Positions 1 to 10,916 of a DNA stretch of 64,000 nucleotides are shown piece after piece. Within the stretch, counting starts at the first letter, position 1. Each line of letters starts with the position of its first letter. The position numbers were made by a program, and so were the translations under genes. The notes beneath the pieces were generated by a model. The model was not told where the DNA came from, did no database searches, and saw only the letters and a program-made list of their open reading frames with translations. The stretch is from Polytrichum commune. Its lineage: Eukaryota; Streptophyta; Polytrichopsida; Polytrichales; Polytrichaceae. The DNA is taken from the NCBI GenBank assembly GCA_950295325.1, contig OX485804.1, positions 5,456,001 to 5,520,000 on the forward strand. The letters are read 5' to 3'.

Positions 1-269
1 ATTTGCTCTCTTATCAGTTCTGTATTCATTTAAGATGGTTTTTAATTTTTTTACATGATAACCATGATTGATTGAATCATGTAATTGTAGCGACCATTTG
101 AATCTTTAATTTGATCCAAGAGTTGGCACCTACACCATCAACAGAAAAATATATTAAAATTATAAAATAGAAGCTACAAGATGTTGAAATTGACAATGTA
201 AGAAAAAAATCAACATAAGAGAAATATAATATAATGACATATGTTATTCATGAAGACATTGAAAGAGAG

Positions 270-345
270 ACAGTGACGTAGTGGTAAGGAGAAGTAACGA
301 GAGAAGGCTAGGAAGGAGGAGACGTGGGTTCCATTCGCGACATCG
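270..345 (+). repeat. possible tRNA-derived SINE head
   Basis: An A-box-like stretch (TGACGTAGTGG, 274-284) is followed about 50 bases later by a B-box-like stretch (GGTTCCATTCG, 327-337). That is the spacing and order of an internal Pol III promoter in tRNA-derived plant SINEs. No tRNA cloverleaf is intact and I could not find the 3' end or target-site duplication, so this is only a candidate. Confidence 0.3.
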
Positions 346-526
346 GCATACTTTTACTAAATATAGTAACGAGACTCGAAGCTTCCCCGGCAGCAGCCGC
401 CCGCCTATTGGAGGAGGGGGATATAGGAACTTACGGCTAAGGCCAAGGCCTCCTACGGCCTCTTCCTACGGGCTTCGATTTTGGGATGGGACAGTTTGAG
501 TAGGGCAGAGCGTAGTAGTCGACTGG

Positions 527-1136
527 GTGGTATTCGAATTGAGCTTAGTGTGCACACCGAGTGAATCAGGGACGGATGATACCCTTGTAGTTCATTGGAT
601 CTGTTTAGGTTTGGGATATCGAGGTTGTGTTAGGGGGTGGGTTCGTGACGCGTATCATCCCCATCGAGGAGTTTATGCATTCATACCATCTCAAGGTATC
701 CAATTTTGCGGCAGCGTTGTACGAGAGAAACGAGCGCATCCCGAGCATTCGTATTCAGAGCGCCTTTACTTTCGCGCGATAGAGTATAGGGTGGAGCGGA
801 AAGCTTATGAGGCAATAGCTTAGAACAACACGAGCGTGGTGGGATGCGGAGGAACGACAAGTTATGGCAATGGCGGACTCGGAGTTCAAATACGACGGAT
901 GGTAGATGGACGCTGAGGACGAGCGGACATTGATACATGAATTTTTAGATCATACTGAGTGGTTTTTGTTTAGTATTGTGAGGGATAGGAGCATTCCAAG
1001 GTTGATGTTAATGAGGACTTTCGATCGTGGGTAATTACCCAAGACCGGGATATATGTTGATAGAGTCGATACAGCTCGTTATTATACTAGGCTTTATGAA
1101 GTTAGATGGAGGGAACATATACGAAGTTTAGCGTAG
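527..1136 (+). pseudogene. degraded protein-coding sequence, probably transposon-derived
   Basis: An open frame from 527 to about 823 (ending with residues AYEAIA) can be continued, after a one-base shift near 825, by a frame reading TTRAWWDAEERQVMAMADSE and on to a stop at about 1136. That second frame is interrupted by in-frame stops near 900 and 1033. The long run of sensible charged and aromatic residues across two stops suggests a decayed coding sequence rather than chance. I do not recognise the family; a transposable-element protein is the best guess because both flanks are repeat-rich. Confidence 0.35.
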
Positions 1137-2329
1137 CATTTTAAATATTTATTGTATTTATATATTAATGCACATGATTTCTATTATGTTTATATATATG
1201 ATATTTTATTTTCTTGTTTCTTATATATGTATTATCCTCTAAAAAAATATTGTTGACTTTTAGGGTTTTAGGGTTTCAAGGCCAAGGCCTTCTACGGCCT
1301 CCTCCTACGGCTTCATCTTACGGCCAACATCAAAGGTTAACACCTTTTACAAAAAAAAATAATAAAATATTTCAATTAAATATTTTTAAATATTTTTAAA
1401 ATCCAAAAACAAATTACCTTGTTTGTTTGCTATTTTTGTGAATTATTCGTCCATTTCTCCACAAATTGCTATTAGATGATGCATTTCAAAATTCTTTCAT
1501 TTAATTCTAGTCATTTCTTCTTCTTCCTCTTTCGATTTGCCAATTTTAATCGTATTTTTTTTGTCGCATTTCTTCATTTTCTTCGTTGTTTCTTTTGTGA
1601 CACGCCCCCTCTTTATTCCTGCTAGTTGGCTCTTCGCTGTTCTTTCAGTTTTGTCTTTTTCTTCAAACATTTTTGCTCTAACATATGAATGATGACTATC
1701 TAATTGTCCTCTTTGGCTATAATTTGTCATTGACAGAAGTGAAGGAGGATGAAATGCACTAAAAATACTGGGGAGCAAATTCAGAACTTGCAACATTTGG
1801 AAAATTGAATTTTGATTCTCTATGAAATTTGGAATTGACACTCGTTGCATCCACTCTGAATTTTGTAACCACTCTCCTTATGACTCTCTACGTGGTTCGT
1901 CATTAACAAAGTATCATCCATTTCTGCGAAAAAATTTCACTTTATGACTATCAGAATTATGCTCCAAGAAAAAGAAATGACAAATTCTTCCTAAAACGGT
2001 CTTTTCACTGTGCCCTAAAATTAAACCGTTAGTGTGTTTTTAACAGTAACATGCAGCGGCTTCTACAAGGCAAATAAAAAATAAAATAAAAATTGGCATT
2101 TTTCTGCCATGCCTTGGCTGTTTTTTCCAGACCACCTCTTTTGCCCCTCCCAACGGAAAAGCCGTTGGACCATGTCAATGGATAGAATAGGGCTTAAATA
2201 TTGTTTTTTAGGAACCTCAATATCTATGGGTTCTCTAACATTTTTTGCTTGGTGTAAACCGAACTGCTCCTGGGACGAGTTCAACATCCAATCACAAGCT
2301 TTGGATGGTTGTGGGACAAGTTCATGGTC

Positions 2330-2880
2330 CATGGTGTAAACCGCCCCTAATTAGGGCCAATTCTAGGGCCCATTTCCAAACCCTAGGCATCAACCAATGA
2401 GAGTGCTTAGATTGCCCAAATGGGCCCTAATATGGGCCCAAGGGCTTTATATTGAGAGTCGGCCCACTTCTCCTAAAGCTTGCGTGGCGGGTGACATGGC
2501 GGCATTTTGGAGGGAAAAAAGTGGGCCGAAGGCAAAAAAATGGGTCGAGGGTTTATGGAGACCCACTTCGCATCTACGGCCCACTTCACCCAACTTCCGT
2601 CATTCATGACTTTATGACTTTATGACTTTAGTTCAAGCAAGGTCATAATTCATTTAAGACAAAGTGGGCCTTGGATTGGGCCTTACAATATAAAGTCCCT
2701 AGGCCCATTTGGAAGGCCCGAATTTCCAATTTGGGCCCTACAAGTGGACCTATGGACTTTATATTGCAAGGCCCACTCAACGGCCCACTTTGTAAAGTAG
2801 GGCTAAAGTTAAGGCCCACTTCAAGTCCAAGTGGGCTCAACTCCAAATGGGCCCTAATATAAAGTGCCCCTTAGACCAAA
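2330..2880. repeat. GGGCC-rich inverted-repeat region
   Basis: The stretch is crowded with GGCCC/GGGCC words. It contains a clear inverted repeat: 2677-2705 (core ACAATATAAAGTCC) is complementary to 2755-2783 (core GGACTTTATATTGC) with only a few mismatches. Further copies of the TTTATATT/GGGCCC words lie near 2430 and 2850. The arrangement looks like a foldback MITE or several nested ones. I found no reliable target-site duplication. Confidence 0.5.
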
Positions 2881-3110
2881 ATTGTGTAGTTACAGATGGG
2901 CAGGTTGAGTTTGAGAAATGACCGGTTCAAGTTCAAAACTTTGAGCAAGTGGCCGATCAATCTATAGAATACACCTCAAATTCATATAGAAACACCGAAA
3001 GATATATCAACATGTCACCGGTTGGACTTGCAAACACACTGCTTGAATCTTGACCGATTTTGCCCAAAATCTCCCCGGACCCTGATCCGTCGTCCACTTA
3101 ACCTGCTGCG

Positions 3111-3120
3111 CTTATAATTA
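3111..3120 (+). promoter_or_regulatory. possible TATA element of the GH-like gene
   Basis: The A/T-rich word CTTATAATTA lies about 130 bases before the start codon at 3252, embedded in an otherwise GC-richer stretch. That position suits a TATA box with a roughly 100-base leader. It is the only good candidate between 2900 and 3250; no other element was recognised. Confidence 0.25.
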
Positions 3121-3251
3121 AGGTAATCTCACTCGGTGTGTAGACTTCGAGTCTTCCACCTTGGTGATCGTGCCCATCAGGAACATATAACTAGTTTCAT
3201 CCGGAGCTTGGAGCTTGGAGCTTGGTGCAATTCGCTTGATTCTTCGATACA

Positions 3252-4598
3252 ATGGCAGAAGAGGTCAAGGTTGTGGGGGTGGTTCGAAAGCGTTTATACG
3301 GCAGGTCCAAATTCATGGCTGTAAGATTGTCGACGGCAGTGGCAAATATGTATCTTACAATTGCCTTGTGTGGGGTGGTGGTGTTGTTAGTAGGGATTAA
3401 GAGTTGTGCGGGAGCTGATTCCGATCCGTCCACGCTTGATGGGAAGGTGGTGTTTGGATACCAGGGCTGGTTCAACACTCCGGCGGATGGAGCCAATGTG
3501 GGTTGGCGACACTGGAGTCACGACGTGTGTTTCTTCAATGGCTCGAACGCAAATGTGGATGTGTGGCCCGACATGTCGGAGTACACCGAGACGGAGGAGA
3601 CGGGCATGCACTACGCGGACGGCACGCCGGCGCGCGTGTTTTCATCATTGCAAGCTTCCACCGTCGAGAAACACTTCGAATGGATGCGCGACTACGACTT
3701 GGACGGCGTGTGCTTGCAGCGATTCCTGGGAGAGCTTAAGGACCCGAGGTTCTTTGCGATCCGTAACAACGTCACGAAGAATGTGATGGCGGCCGCGGAG
3801 CAGTATGGCCGCACGTTTAGCATCATGTATGATATTAGCGGCGTGAATAATGTTACGTTGGTTGACGATCTGAAGGCGGATTGGAATTACCTCACGCAAG
3901 TGCTCAAAGTCGATCAATCTCCAGCATACCAGCATCACGATGGCAAGATTGTGGTCACGGTTTGGGGTTTGGGGTTCACGGATCGCCCCGGAACACCGCA
4001 ACAAGCCATCGAGACGATTGAGTTCCTGCACCAAGCGAATTGCTTCGTGCTCGGCGGCGTGCCGTTCCATTGGCGCGATGAGAACGGAGATAGTAAGGCG
4101 GATTACTTGACCGCCTATCTCCAGTTCGATGGTATTGAGCCATGGTCAATAGGACGGTATAACAACATCGCGACGTTCGAGAACTCCTTCACGGAGTCGA
4201 CAGTGGAGGACAAGAATCTCACTTTCAGTAATGGCAAGTACTTTGCGCCCGTGATTTACCCGGGTGGTTCGAACGCCAATCAAATAGACAACATGAGTGG
4301 ATTTAATTCAGTTCCGCGACTGGGAGGGGCATTTTTTACGGCTCAGGCAAACGCTGTGCGAGACCGACTACAACGAGAGAAAACTTTTGTGTACATTGCC
4401 ATGTTTGATGAGCTCGACGAGGGGACGGCTATGCTCAAGGCCGCCGTCCGAAAGACAGATACACCCAGTGATGGCAACTTCTTGTACCTTAATATCGACA
4501 ACGGAGTCCATGTCACTAGCGATCACTATCTCCGCTTGGCATCTGATTTGAGCAAGCAGTTTAAATCGCCCACATGTAATATGCCAGTTGATCATTGA
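3252..4598 (+). CDS. secreted GH71/GH99-like protein ('xylosidase/arabinosidase' type)
   Basis: This is an intact 448-residue frame with no introns. A hydrophobic segment at residues 33-50 (core ALCGVVVLLVG) after a basic N-terminus looks like a signal peptide or anchor. An internal Met at residue 22 (3315) would give a more ordinary signal peptide and may be the true start. The mature part has GYQGWF (69-74), WRHWSHD, WPDMSE (105-110) and HFEWMRDYDLDGVCLQRF (141-158). These match my recollection of GH71/GH99-like proteins of fungi and bacteria, often labelled xylosidase/arabinosidase. Several N-glycosylation sequons (for example NVT, NLT) fit secretion. Substrate cannot be read from sequence. 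The gene is visibly GC-richer than its flanks, which with the missing introns raises the possibility of horizontal acquisition. Confidence 0.75.
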   Translation: MAEEVKVVGVVRKRLYGRSKFMAVRLSTAVANMYLTIALCGVVVLLVGIKSCAGADSDPSTLDGKVVFGYQGWFNTPADGANVGWRHWSHDVCFFNGSNANVDVWPDMSEYTETEETGMHYADGTPARVFSSLQASTVEKHFEWMRDYDLDGVCLQRFLGELKDPRFFAIRNNVTKNVMAAAEQYGRTFSIMYDISGVNNVTLVDDLKADWNYLTQVLKVDQSPAYQHHDGKIVVTVWGLGFTDRPGTPQQAIETIEFLHQANCFVLGGVPFHWRDENGDSKADYLTAYLQFDGIEPWSIGRYNNIATFENSFTESTVEDKNLTFSNGKYFAPVIYPGGSNANQIDNMSGFNSVPRLGGAFFTAQANAVRDRLQREKTFVYIAMFDELDEGTAMLKAAVRKTDTPSDGNFLYLNIDNGVHVTSDHYLRLASDLSKQFKSPTCNMPVDH

Positions 4599-5170
4599 CA
4601 CACACTGTACTTACGCATCATAACATTATACTTGAGAAAGTACCAATACGGTTTATACCATTTTTGGAGGAATTCAAAATGAATAACCTGGCATGTAGAT
4701 CCTTTTTGCACTTCGCTTTGATTTGTGAAAGAAGAGTAAGCATAATAGCCAAAAATAAATTGCTTATTATAAACGCGTGTTGCCGTCCCCGATTGTTCTT
4801 GCCTACTATCTTAACTTACGTACCTCTCGAAAAACTGTTAGAACTGGCTGTATATCATCTCTCATGTGTCTCCGGTCACTTATCTATTAAGACCAGCTTC
4901 TTGCTGTAAGAGTAGTGCCAAGTGATCGATCATATGGATACTGCAGGTGGCTATGGTATTCATCCATTGTCAAAAATCTCTGAGAGTGAGCTGGCGATGA
5001 ACTATTTAAAATCGTCAACAGGTGGAGTTCGTAAGCAGTCTATAAGTCTGAACAAATCCTTCCTTTTGGATGCATCCTGTTCAAAACTAAACCATTCGAC
5101 CTCAAAATTTCGTATGACATGCATCATATGCTTATACTTTTGTAAATTGTTTGTCAAATTTTTACATGCA

Positions 5171-6750
5171 TCAACATGAAGTAAATGGTCCCGGCGCACC
5201 AGTCCACCCTTCGATGCACCGAAGCAGTGGAGCGACATGCTTCCCTTGGCAGATGGCAACGAAAACTTGCTCAATATCTTCACCAGGGAAATCGTTCGCA
5301 TTCCTGAAATCGGCTTCATCTCTAGCCCCTTCTGCACAAATTGGTAGATCGGGTAACTTTGGCAATCAAAAACTCTGTTCGGGACGGCCGAAAATCCCTT
5401 GTCAGTGTCAAAATCCCTCCTAGCCAAAGGCACTTTGATTTCCAACCTCCTCCGAAGCTCTTCCTCGAACGCCGAAATCTTGTGAAGAATCGAAATCTCT
5501 TCGGTCTTAGTAAGGTTCTGAAGGGCATGCTCAACCAAAACTTGTCGCAGCTTCGCCATCAAGGGATAAGTGAATTTGGATGCATCATCGATGTAGTTGA
5601 ACACATGCAACTCATCCACCGCTTTGATCAAATCTTTCTCGGAGAATCACGCAGACAGGAGGCTGTAACCATTGTGACTTAGAAACAATTTTTTCCTCGC
5701 ATTTTGCGCGATGATGACCTTCACGGCGGCTTTCAACGTCTCTCCGAGATGGCGAAGGTCAATTGCCTGGCAAAGACCAATCACGCAAGTCGAGCTCATA
5801 AGTTTGAGAATCTCGATGGCTTCTTCGGTTTTGCGTGCGGATACCAAACCGATGGAATTGATGTCTTGGTTATGTTGCTCAGCGATTTGACATGCGTGGT
5901 GACTGGATTAACCAAGTGGTTTAGCTCAGAGAAATAGGAAGCCATGGCAATCTCCGCTCCTGTCATCCCTTAATCGAGGCTAGGGTTTGCCCCCCCCTCA
6001 GGATGGAGGGTAGGCCATTGTTGTAGTAGTCATTGGTGAGTTCGGAGATTTGCACAAACATCCCGGGTACGCAACTCCCGTATTATATGGTCCTGATTAT
6101 AATCACTTATAATGCATTTTAGTCCAATATTGAGTGATACAATTTGTTTTAATGTAGGAAACCCTTGTAGCCCTTCTAACAAGGAATCCAAAAATGTAAT
6201 TATATATAGGAAATTAATATATTTTGAAGCATATAATTGCATTAAAAACCTAATTATATGATTTTTTTTAATACATGTACCATAGGTCAAACTACCCAAC
6301 TTTTTGGACTTTTTAATAAAATTTTAACATTGTGAATGAATTATAATTTTAATGGGAGGCAACTATTCGTGGCTTATAATTTTAATGGGAGGCTTAATAA
6401 ATATGCAACCCAACTTTTTTTTCATCTCATTTATTTAATTTGGTCTTCACCCAACTTTTTGATCATTTTAATTTGATATAATTTGATATAATTTTTACAA
6501 AAGCCGTCCTCTAAGCCGTTTTAAGTACGATGCCCCTTGCGTATAATATGGGAGTTGCGTACCCGGGGCGAACATCAGCTTGCCGATCGCGGTTATGACG
6601 AGGCGTAGGTTGTCCATGGACACGCCGATTGGCGTGCCCTGGAAGTTGCCGCCGCGGAGCGCTCTGTCGCCTACTGCATCGATTAGCGTTCCCGGAGTTG
6701 ATCCCCCGCTGGATGGAGTGCGTGGCATTGCAAATCGCCTCCACCTTATC
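5171..6750 (-). pseudogene. phenylalanine ammonia-lyase 3' fragment, disrupted
   Basis: Read on the minus strand, pieces of PAL follow one another in family order but in different frames. They are [17 protein letters not shown] then [18 protein letters not shown] and AIGKLMF (6745-6570), NDYYNNGLPS and [21 protein letters not shown] (about 6040-5890), [18 protein letters not shown] (5847-5790), EKDLIKAVDELHVFNYIDD to QKLR-like KLRQVLVEHALQN and AFEEELRRRLE (5645-5440), and finally LLRCIEGWTGAPGPFTSC with a stop at 5171. Several frameshifts and an inserted element at 6062-6567 break it. The N-terminal ~400 residues, including the Ala-Ser-Gly triad that forms the MIO cofactor, are absent. A plausible splice acceptor (ATAAG) just before the first recognisable codon suggests the fragment begins near an exon edge. 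It cannot encode an active deaminase. Confidence 0.85.
6062..6567. mobile_element. 506-bp terminal-inverted-repeat element inside the PAL pseudogene
   Basis: The left end (CCCGGGTACGCAACTCCC, from 6062) and the right end (ending 6567) are inverted copies of each other for about 26 bases, continuing into TATTATA-like sequence. The flanks ACAAACAT (6054-6061) and GCGAACAT (6568-6575) match at six of eight positions. Removing the insert restores the PAL reading order from KLMF to QISEL. An eight-base duplication would fit a hAT-type element. The interior is A/T-rich, holds a short internal repeat around 6335-6395 and no transposase, so it is non-autonomous. Confidence 0.75.
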
Positions 6751-6789
6751 ATCAGATCATGAGGAAATAATGGGGATTGGAACAATGAA

Positions 6790-7545
6790 ACGAGTGATTC
6801 TAACTCAAAATTTCCAATAATCCACAGACAAATGTGACAAATGTGCCCTGAATGTGAAGGACATAATCTCAAAATAGGTGTTCACGGCATCAGGTTCATC
6901 AGCATTTTCAGTTGTTTCATGGTCACTCTCAACAAATTATACAGAAGGCTGACTAATGTGGAACACAACCCCAACATGAGCAACAGAAGTGATCCCAACA
7001 TACTCATCAGCATGATTCATTCTTGTGTCTAAAACTAGCAACAGTACAGAGATCTGACAAATCTGCAGGACATAATCTCCACATAAATCACAGAAAAACT
7101 CCCAAAATTTTCATTAGCATGTTTAATTGCTGGGTCAGAGAACTGACCATGGCTCAAAAATTGCCAACAATACAGAAATCTGACAAATGTGAAACATAAG
7201 CTCAACATAAACCACAGAATATCGAACATGTATATTCATCAGTATGTTTGTTGCTTCCAACAAGACAAAAAACTGAGTAGTGCAGAATACAATCTCAACA
7301 TAAACCACAGAAAAGTCCCAACATAATGATCAGCATGTTTAATGGGTCTAAAACTTCCAACAATACAGAAATCTGACAACTATGGGACATAATCTCCATA
7401 TAAGCCAACAGATATATTCAACATATTCATCAGTATCTTTGTTGCTTCCAACAATACAGAAATCTGACAAAAGCGGAACGGGCACATAATACAATTCAAC
7501 ACAAACCATAGATTAACTCCCAACACATATTGGCTTCACAGATTG
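6790..7545. repeat. degenerate tandem array, about 100-bp period
   Basis: Five or more diverged units recur, each with the words CAACAATACAGAAATCTGACAA, GGACATAATCTC, CATAAACCACAGA and CATCAGTATGTTT in the same order. Clear unit starts are near 7030, 7150, 7250, 7345 and 7445, and weaker units begin near 6800. Unit length varies between about 90 and 120 bases. No coding potential or embedded gene is seen. Confidence 0.6.
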
Positions 7546-8689
7546 CGTCAGTGAAATACTATTGAAGTCTACTATATAGCTTATACCCCGGGCACAGGTC
7601 CAAAAAAATAATCCTCTACGGATTTCAAACATCTTTGATGCAAAAAGACTCGAGTAAGTGACTCATGTAAGGGCATGGCCACACATGGCAGCTCCAAGCT
7701 AGAAACTGTCAGAGCAATTTGACCGTAACAATGGGTGCGGGCCCAGTGAAGCCGGTGAGGGGTTGGCAATCAGTGGTTGGTGTAGTGACGCACTTGCCGA
7801 TCTTTGACCAACCTCCCTCCAACCTTTCATGCTAGCCACCATTTTTTGTCCACATGCGATGGGCTTCATCCGGCGAAGCCAGCTTGGCAGCCTGCCTGGC
7901 GATTCAACGAGGATCGACTGTCTATATGGTGCTGAGGTTGCGCATTGACTGTGGTTGATGGATTTTGCTTCCTCCTAGCTACCTACACAGATCAGTTGAG
8001 GTTGCCAATTGTGTTCCAATCGATTCACCTCTCCTAGGTGCCCTTGATGCACTACAGTTGCGCATGATCATGGACCAAGAGCTCAAGGAGCTTGGGTTCC
8101 AGTGAGTTCTTCCTCATTCTTTTTCATGTCCACTTCTTAGGTTGGATTTGTAGTTTCTGATATGTTTGTGGCTCTGGATTGGAAAAGTTCTCGGAGGGCT
8201 ACAAGCTCTTTTTCTATGGCTTTTAGTCAAATTCAAAGCAACACAAGGTTGAATTTCACAATAGAAAATTGGGTTTGTTGTCATTCCTTTCTATGTGGTG
8301 TTTAGCAAGTCTCACACATGTTGTTGTTGCAATGATTCATGCATTCTTCGTGGTTTATGCGTCAAATGTTTGAATTCGTTGGTTTTGCAAATTGGCAGTT
8401 CAAATTGTGTGGCATCATCTGCCACATGCTTGCACGCGCTCCCTCTTGTTGAGATGTTCTGCAACTGGGAATTCCAAGAAAATTGCGGTGACCTCAAAGC
8501 TCTTATGTTGCGTTATGATTCGGAATCTGAGCTTGGTCTCGTGTGCTCAGACGATCGCTTTTGTCCATGATTTGGGATGATGACCGAGGCCTCCAACACC
8601 AACCTAGAGACATTACTTCACATGAGGTCATTGATCCATTTCGTGAGATATACATACATACATACAACCTCCATCAATTCCCAATTCAA
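7546..8689. other. non-coding stretch, nothing recognised
   Basis: Only short frames occur (for example 8295-8570) with no family resemblance and no codon regularity. Around 7560-7800 the sequence is GC-richer. I see no RNA gene or intact element here. Confidence 0.4.
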
Positions 8690-9235
8690 AGGAGCCCCCT
8701 CTCTAACCTCACTCTCACATCATATCACTCTCTATGCACATGCCATACATGTAATCTAGCCTCTAGTACATAATCAAATCTCTCTTTGTGCACATGTCAC
8801 CCTTACAATCTAACCTAAAGTACATAGTCAATTCCTCCTTGCACAAGCCACTCACATTGTCTAACCTCACTCACACATCAAATCTCTCCCTACACACATG
8901 TCGCACATATAATGATACCTCAACTAGATAATCACTTCACTCTTCTTGCACATTTCACACATATAATCCAACCTCAAGTACATAATTCAATTTGCTCTCC
9001 AAACACATGTCACTAATATAATCTAACCTCAAGTACATAATCAACTCCCTCTCGTTGCACAAGCAACTTACATTGTCTCACCTCACTCACACATGAAATC
9101 TCTCTATATACATGTTGCACTTGTAATCCAACTTGAAGTAGATAGTCACATTATCCTTCTTACACACTTCACACATGTAATTCCACCTCAATTAGATAAT
9201 CCAAATCACCCTCCTTGCACATGTCACACACCACA
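8690..9235. repeat. degenerate tandem array, about 50-bp period
   Basis: The words CACATGTCACACAT, ATAATCTAACCTCAAGTACATAATCAA and CTCTCTNNNTGCACA recur in order roughly every 45-55 bases, about ten times. The composition is strongly pyrimidine-biased on the plus strand. The array stops just before the start of the Harbinger-like transposase frame at 9246, so it may be part of that element's terminal region. Confidence 0.6.
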
Positions 9236-9245
9236 TATTCACGCC

Positions 9246-10560
9246 ATGGGAACGGCCGTGTCCAGGCCACTCATGCTCACATGCATTGACACAACAGTCA
9301 ACATTCTCAACATGTACATATTATCCACCAAGTCGGCGGAAAGACTCAATAGGCGTAGGAAGAGGTTAAAGAGCATTGAGAATGGAGACGGACCAAGCTC
9401 AAAAGAAGAGGTGATGCAAAGGTTTAAATGCAAAGATGACACACTCGAGCATTCTCGTCACAAACTTATTAGACCTCATTACATGGTACATTGGAGTCAT
9501 GGATGCGAAACGGTACATCAAACCGAGATCCACGTGTTGGTTTGAGGAGTACCTCTTCAACATATACACACTAGACATATTCAATAAAATTTTGCGCATG
9601 AGAAAAAAGACATTCGATAGGCTGGTAATGGATCTAGCCCCCTTCATGGAAGGCCAATCAACTTGGTAGAGACAACCCATAGGGGTGGAGAGAAAAGTGG
9701 TTGTCGCACTATTTAAACTTATGCATGGCTCCTTTATCCCGCTAGTGGCCAACAAGGTTGCAATAGGGAGGTCAACCGTATACAATATTCTACAGCAAGT
9801 GTGCCCGGCAATATGCACTCACTTTGGGCACCTCATTGCATGGCCACAGGGCCGAAGGTTGGGGGGAGTGACAAGTGCCTTCCAATCTAAACAAAGTCTA
9901 CCTAATTGCATGGGAGCGATCAACAGATCACATATCTACATCGTGGTATTGCCTAACACTATTGCCACCGCCAACCATTGGAACCGCTACAAGTCTTTTT
10001 CTATCCTACTCCAAGGGTGGTTGGTATAAAATGTTACTTTACAAGCATCAACACCAGACCACCCAGCTCATTGCATGATTCTGCTCATTTCAATTCTACA
10101 AAAAGATGAAGGAGGGCATCATGGAAGGATTTCATGATGACCCACTCACATTGCCCCTGGGTTTGCCTTTTCCTCCCTACATTTGTGGCCAACCAAGGCT
10201 ATCCTCTCTTGAATTGGTGCATTCAAGATAGGACCACTTGGTACTCCTTTGACCGGAGAGGAGGAATGGTTCAACGTCAAGCACTCTTTCACACGCATGT
10301 GTGTGGAACCAAGCTTTGATATCCTTGAAGCACAGTTCAAAGAGGTTGGTGGGAAAACAAGTTTAAAATTAAACTTCATTCCTATGGTTGTGCACTCATG
10401 TTGCATATTGCATAATATTCTCCTAGTTAGCAAGTACCGCACCCTAGACCAAATATTGAGAGATTGTCACCTTCCCACTATGGAAGATGATTGTAATTGT
10501 CGTGGCACTGAAGAACATGTCTTTGAGTCACCACGTACAACCATTGAGCATGGTCACTAA
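9246..10560 (+). pseudogene. PIF/Harbinger-type transposase, decayed
   Basis: Successive frames give RMRKKTFDRLVMDLAPFM, then VALFKLMHGSFIPLVANK, IGRSTVYNILQQVC, LPNCMGAINRSHIYIV and KSFSILLQG, and finally EEEWFNVKHSFTRMCVE and NFIPMVVHSCCILHNILL. This is the order of plant Harbinger/HARBI1-like DDE transposases, including the helix-turn-helix segment (GRSTVYNIL). Stops or frameshifts occur near 9545, 9667, 10027 and 10245. The aspartate normally found in the GAID motif, the first acid of the DDE triad, reads as Asn (GAIN). The element is therefore dead by several independent lesions. The Myb/SANT-like partner lies convergently at 10917-11692. Confidence 0.8.
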
Positions 10561-10916
10561 AGGAAGGGCATTGTTGGAGGGGAAGATGACAAGAGAAAAC
10601 CTTTTGGACTATCTAGTAAGGACACACAAAATGCAAGTTACAACAGGACTAGCAATTACACTAGAGCACAACATTTCGGGAATTCACAAAGAAGGTAAAG
10701 TGAGCAAGTGAGAAGCACACCTTGTAAAAGCATCCATTGCCGTTGCCATCATCAAAAGAGTATTTGTCATGTTTCCAAGGTTAGTTGTCTTTTGGACTTC
10801 CAATTCATATAGTTTGCAATCTAGGTCAACGACCATGACCTCTTTTGTGCTAGCCACTCCTCACATGCATGGTCAAAAGCTAAAACTTTGCTCCTCCACA
10901 ACCTCTTATCTCTATC

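Noticed and set aside
1255-1285. Telomere-like TTTTAGGGTTTTAGGGTTT
   Set aside because: Only two imperfect units; too short to call an interstitial telomere tract.
6790-7545. CRISPR-like array of repeated words
   Set aside because: Units are diverged, of variable length and without distinct spacers, and the genome is eukaryotic. It is an ordinary degenerate tandem repeat.
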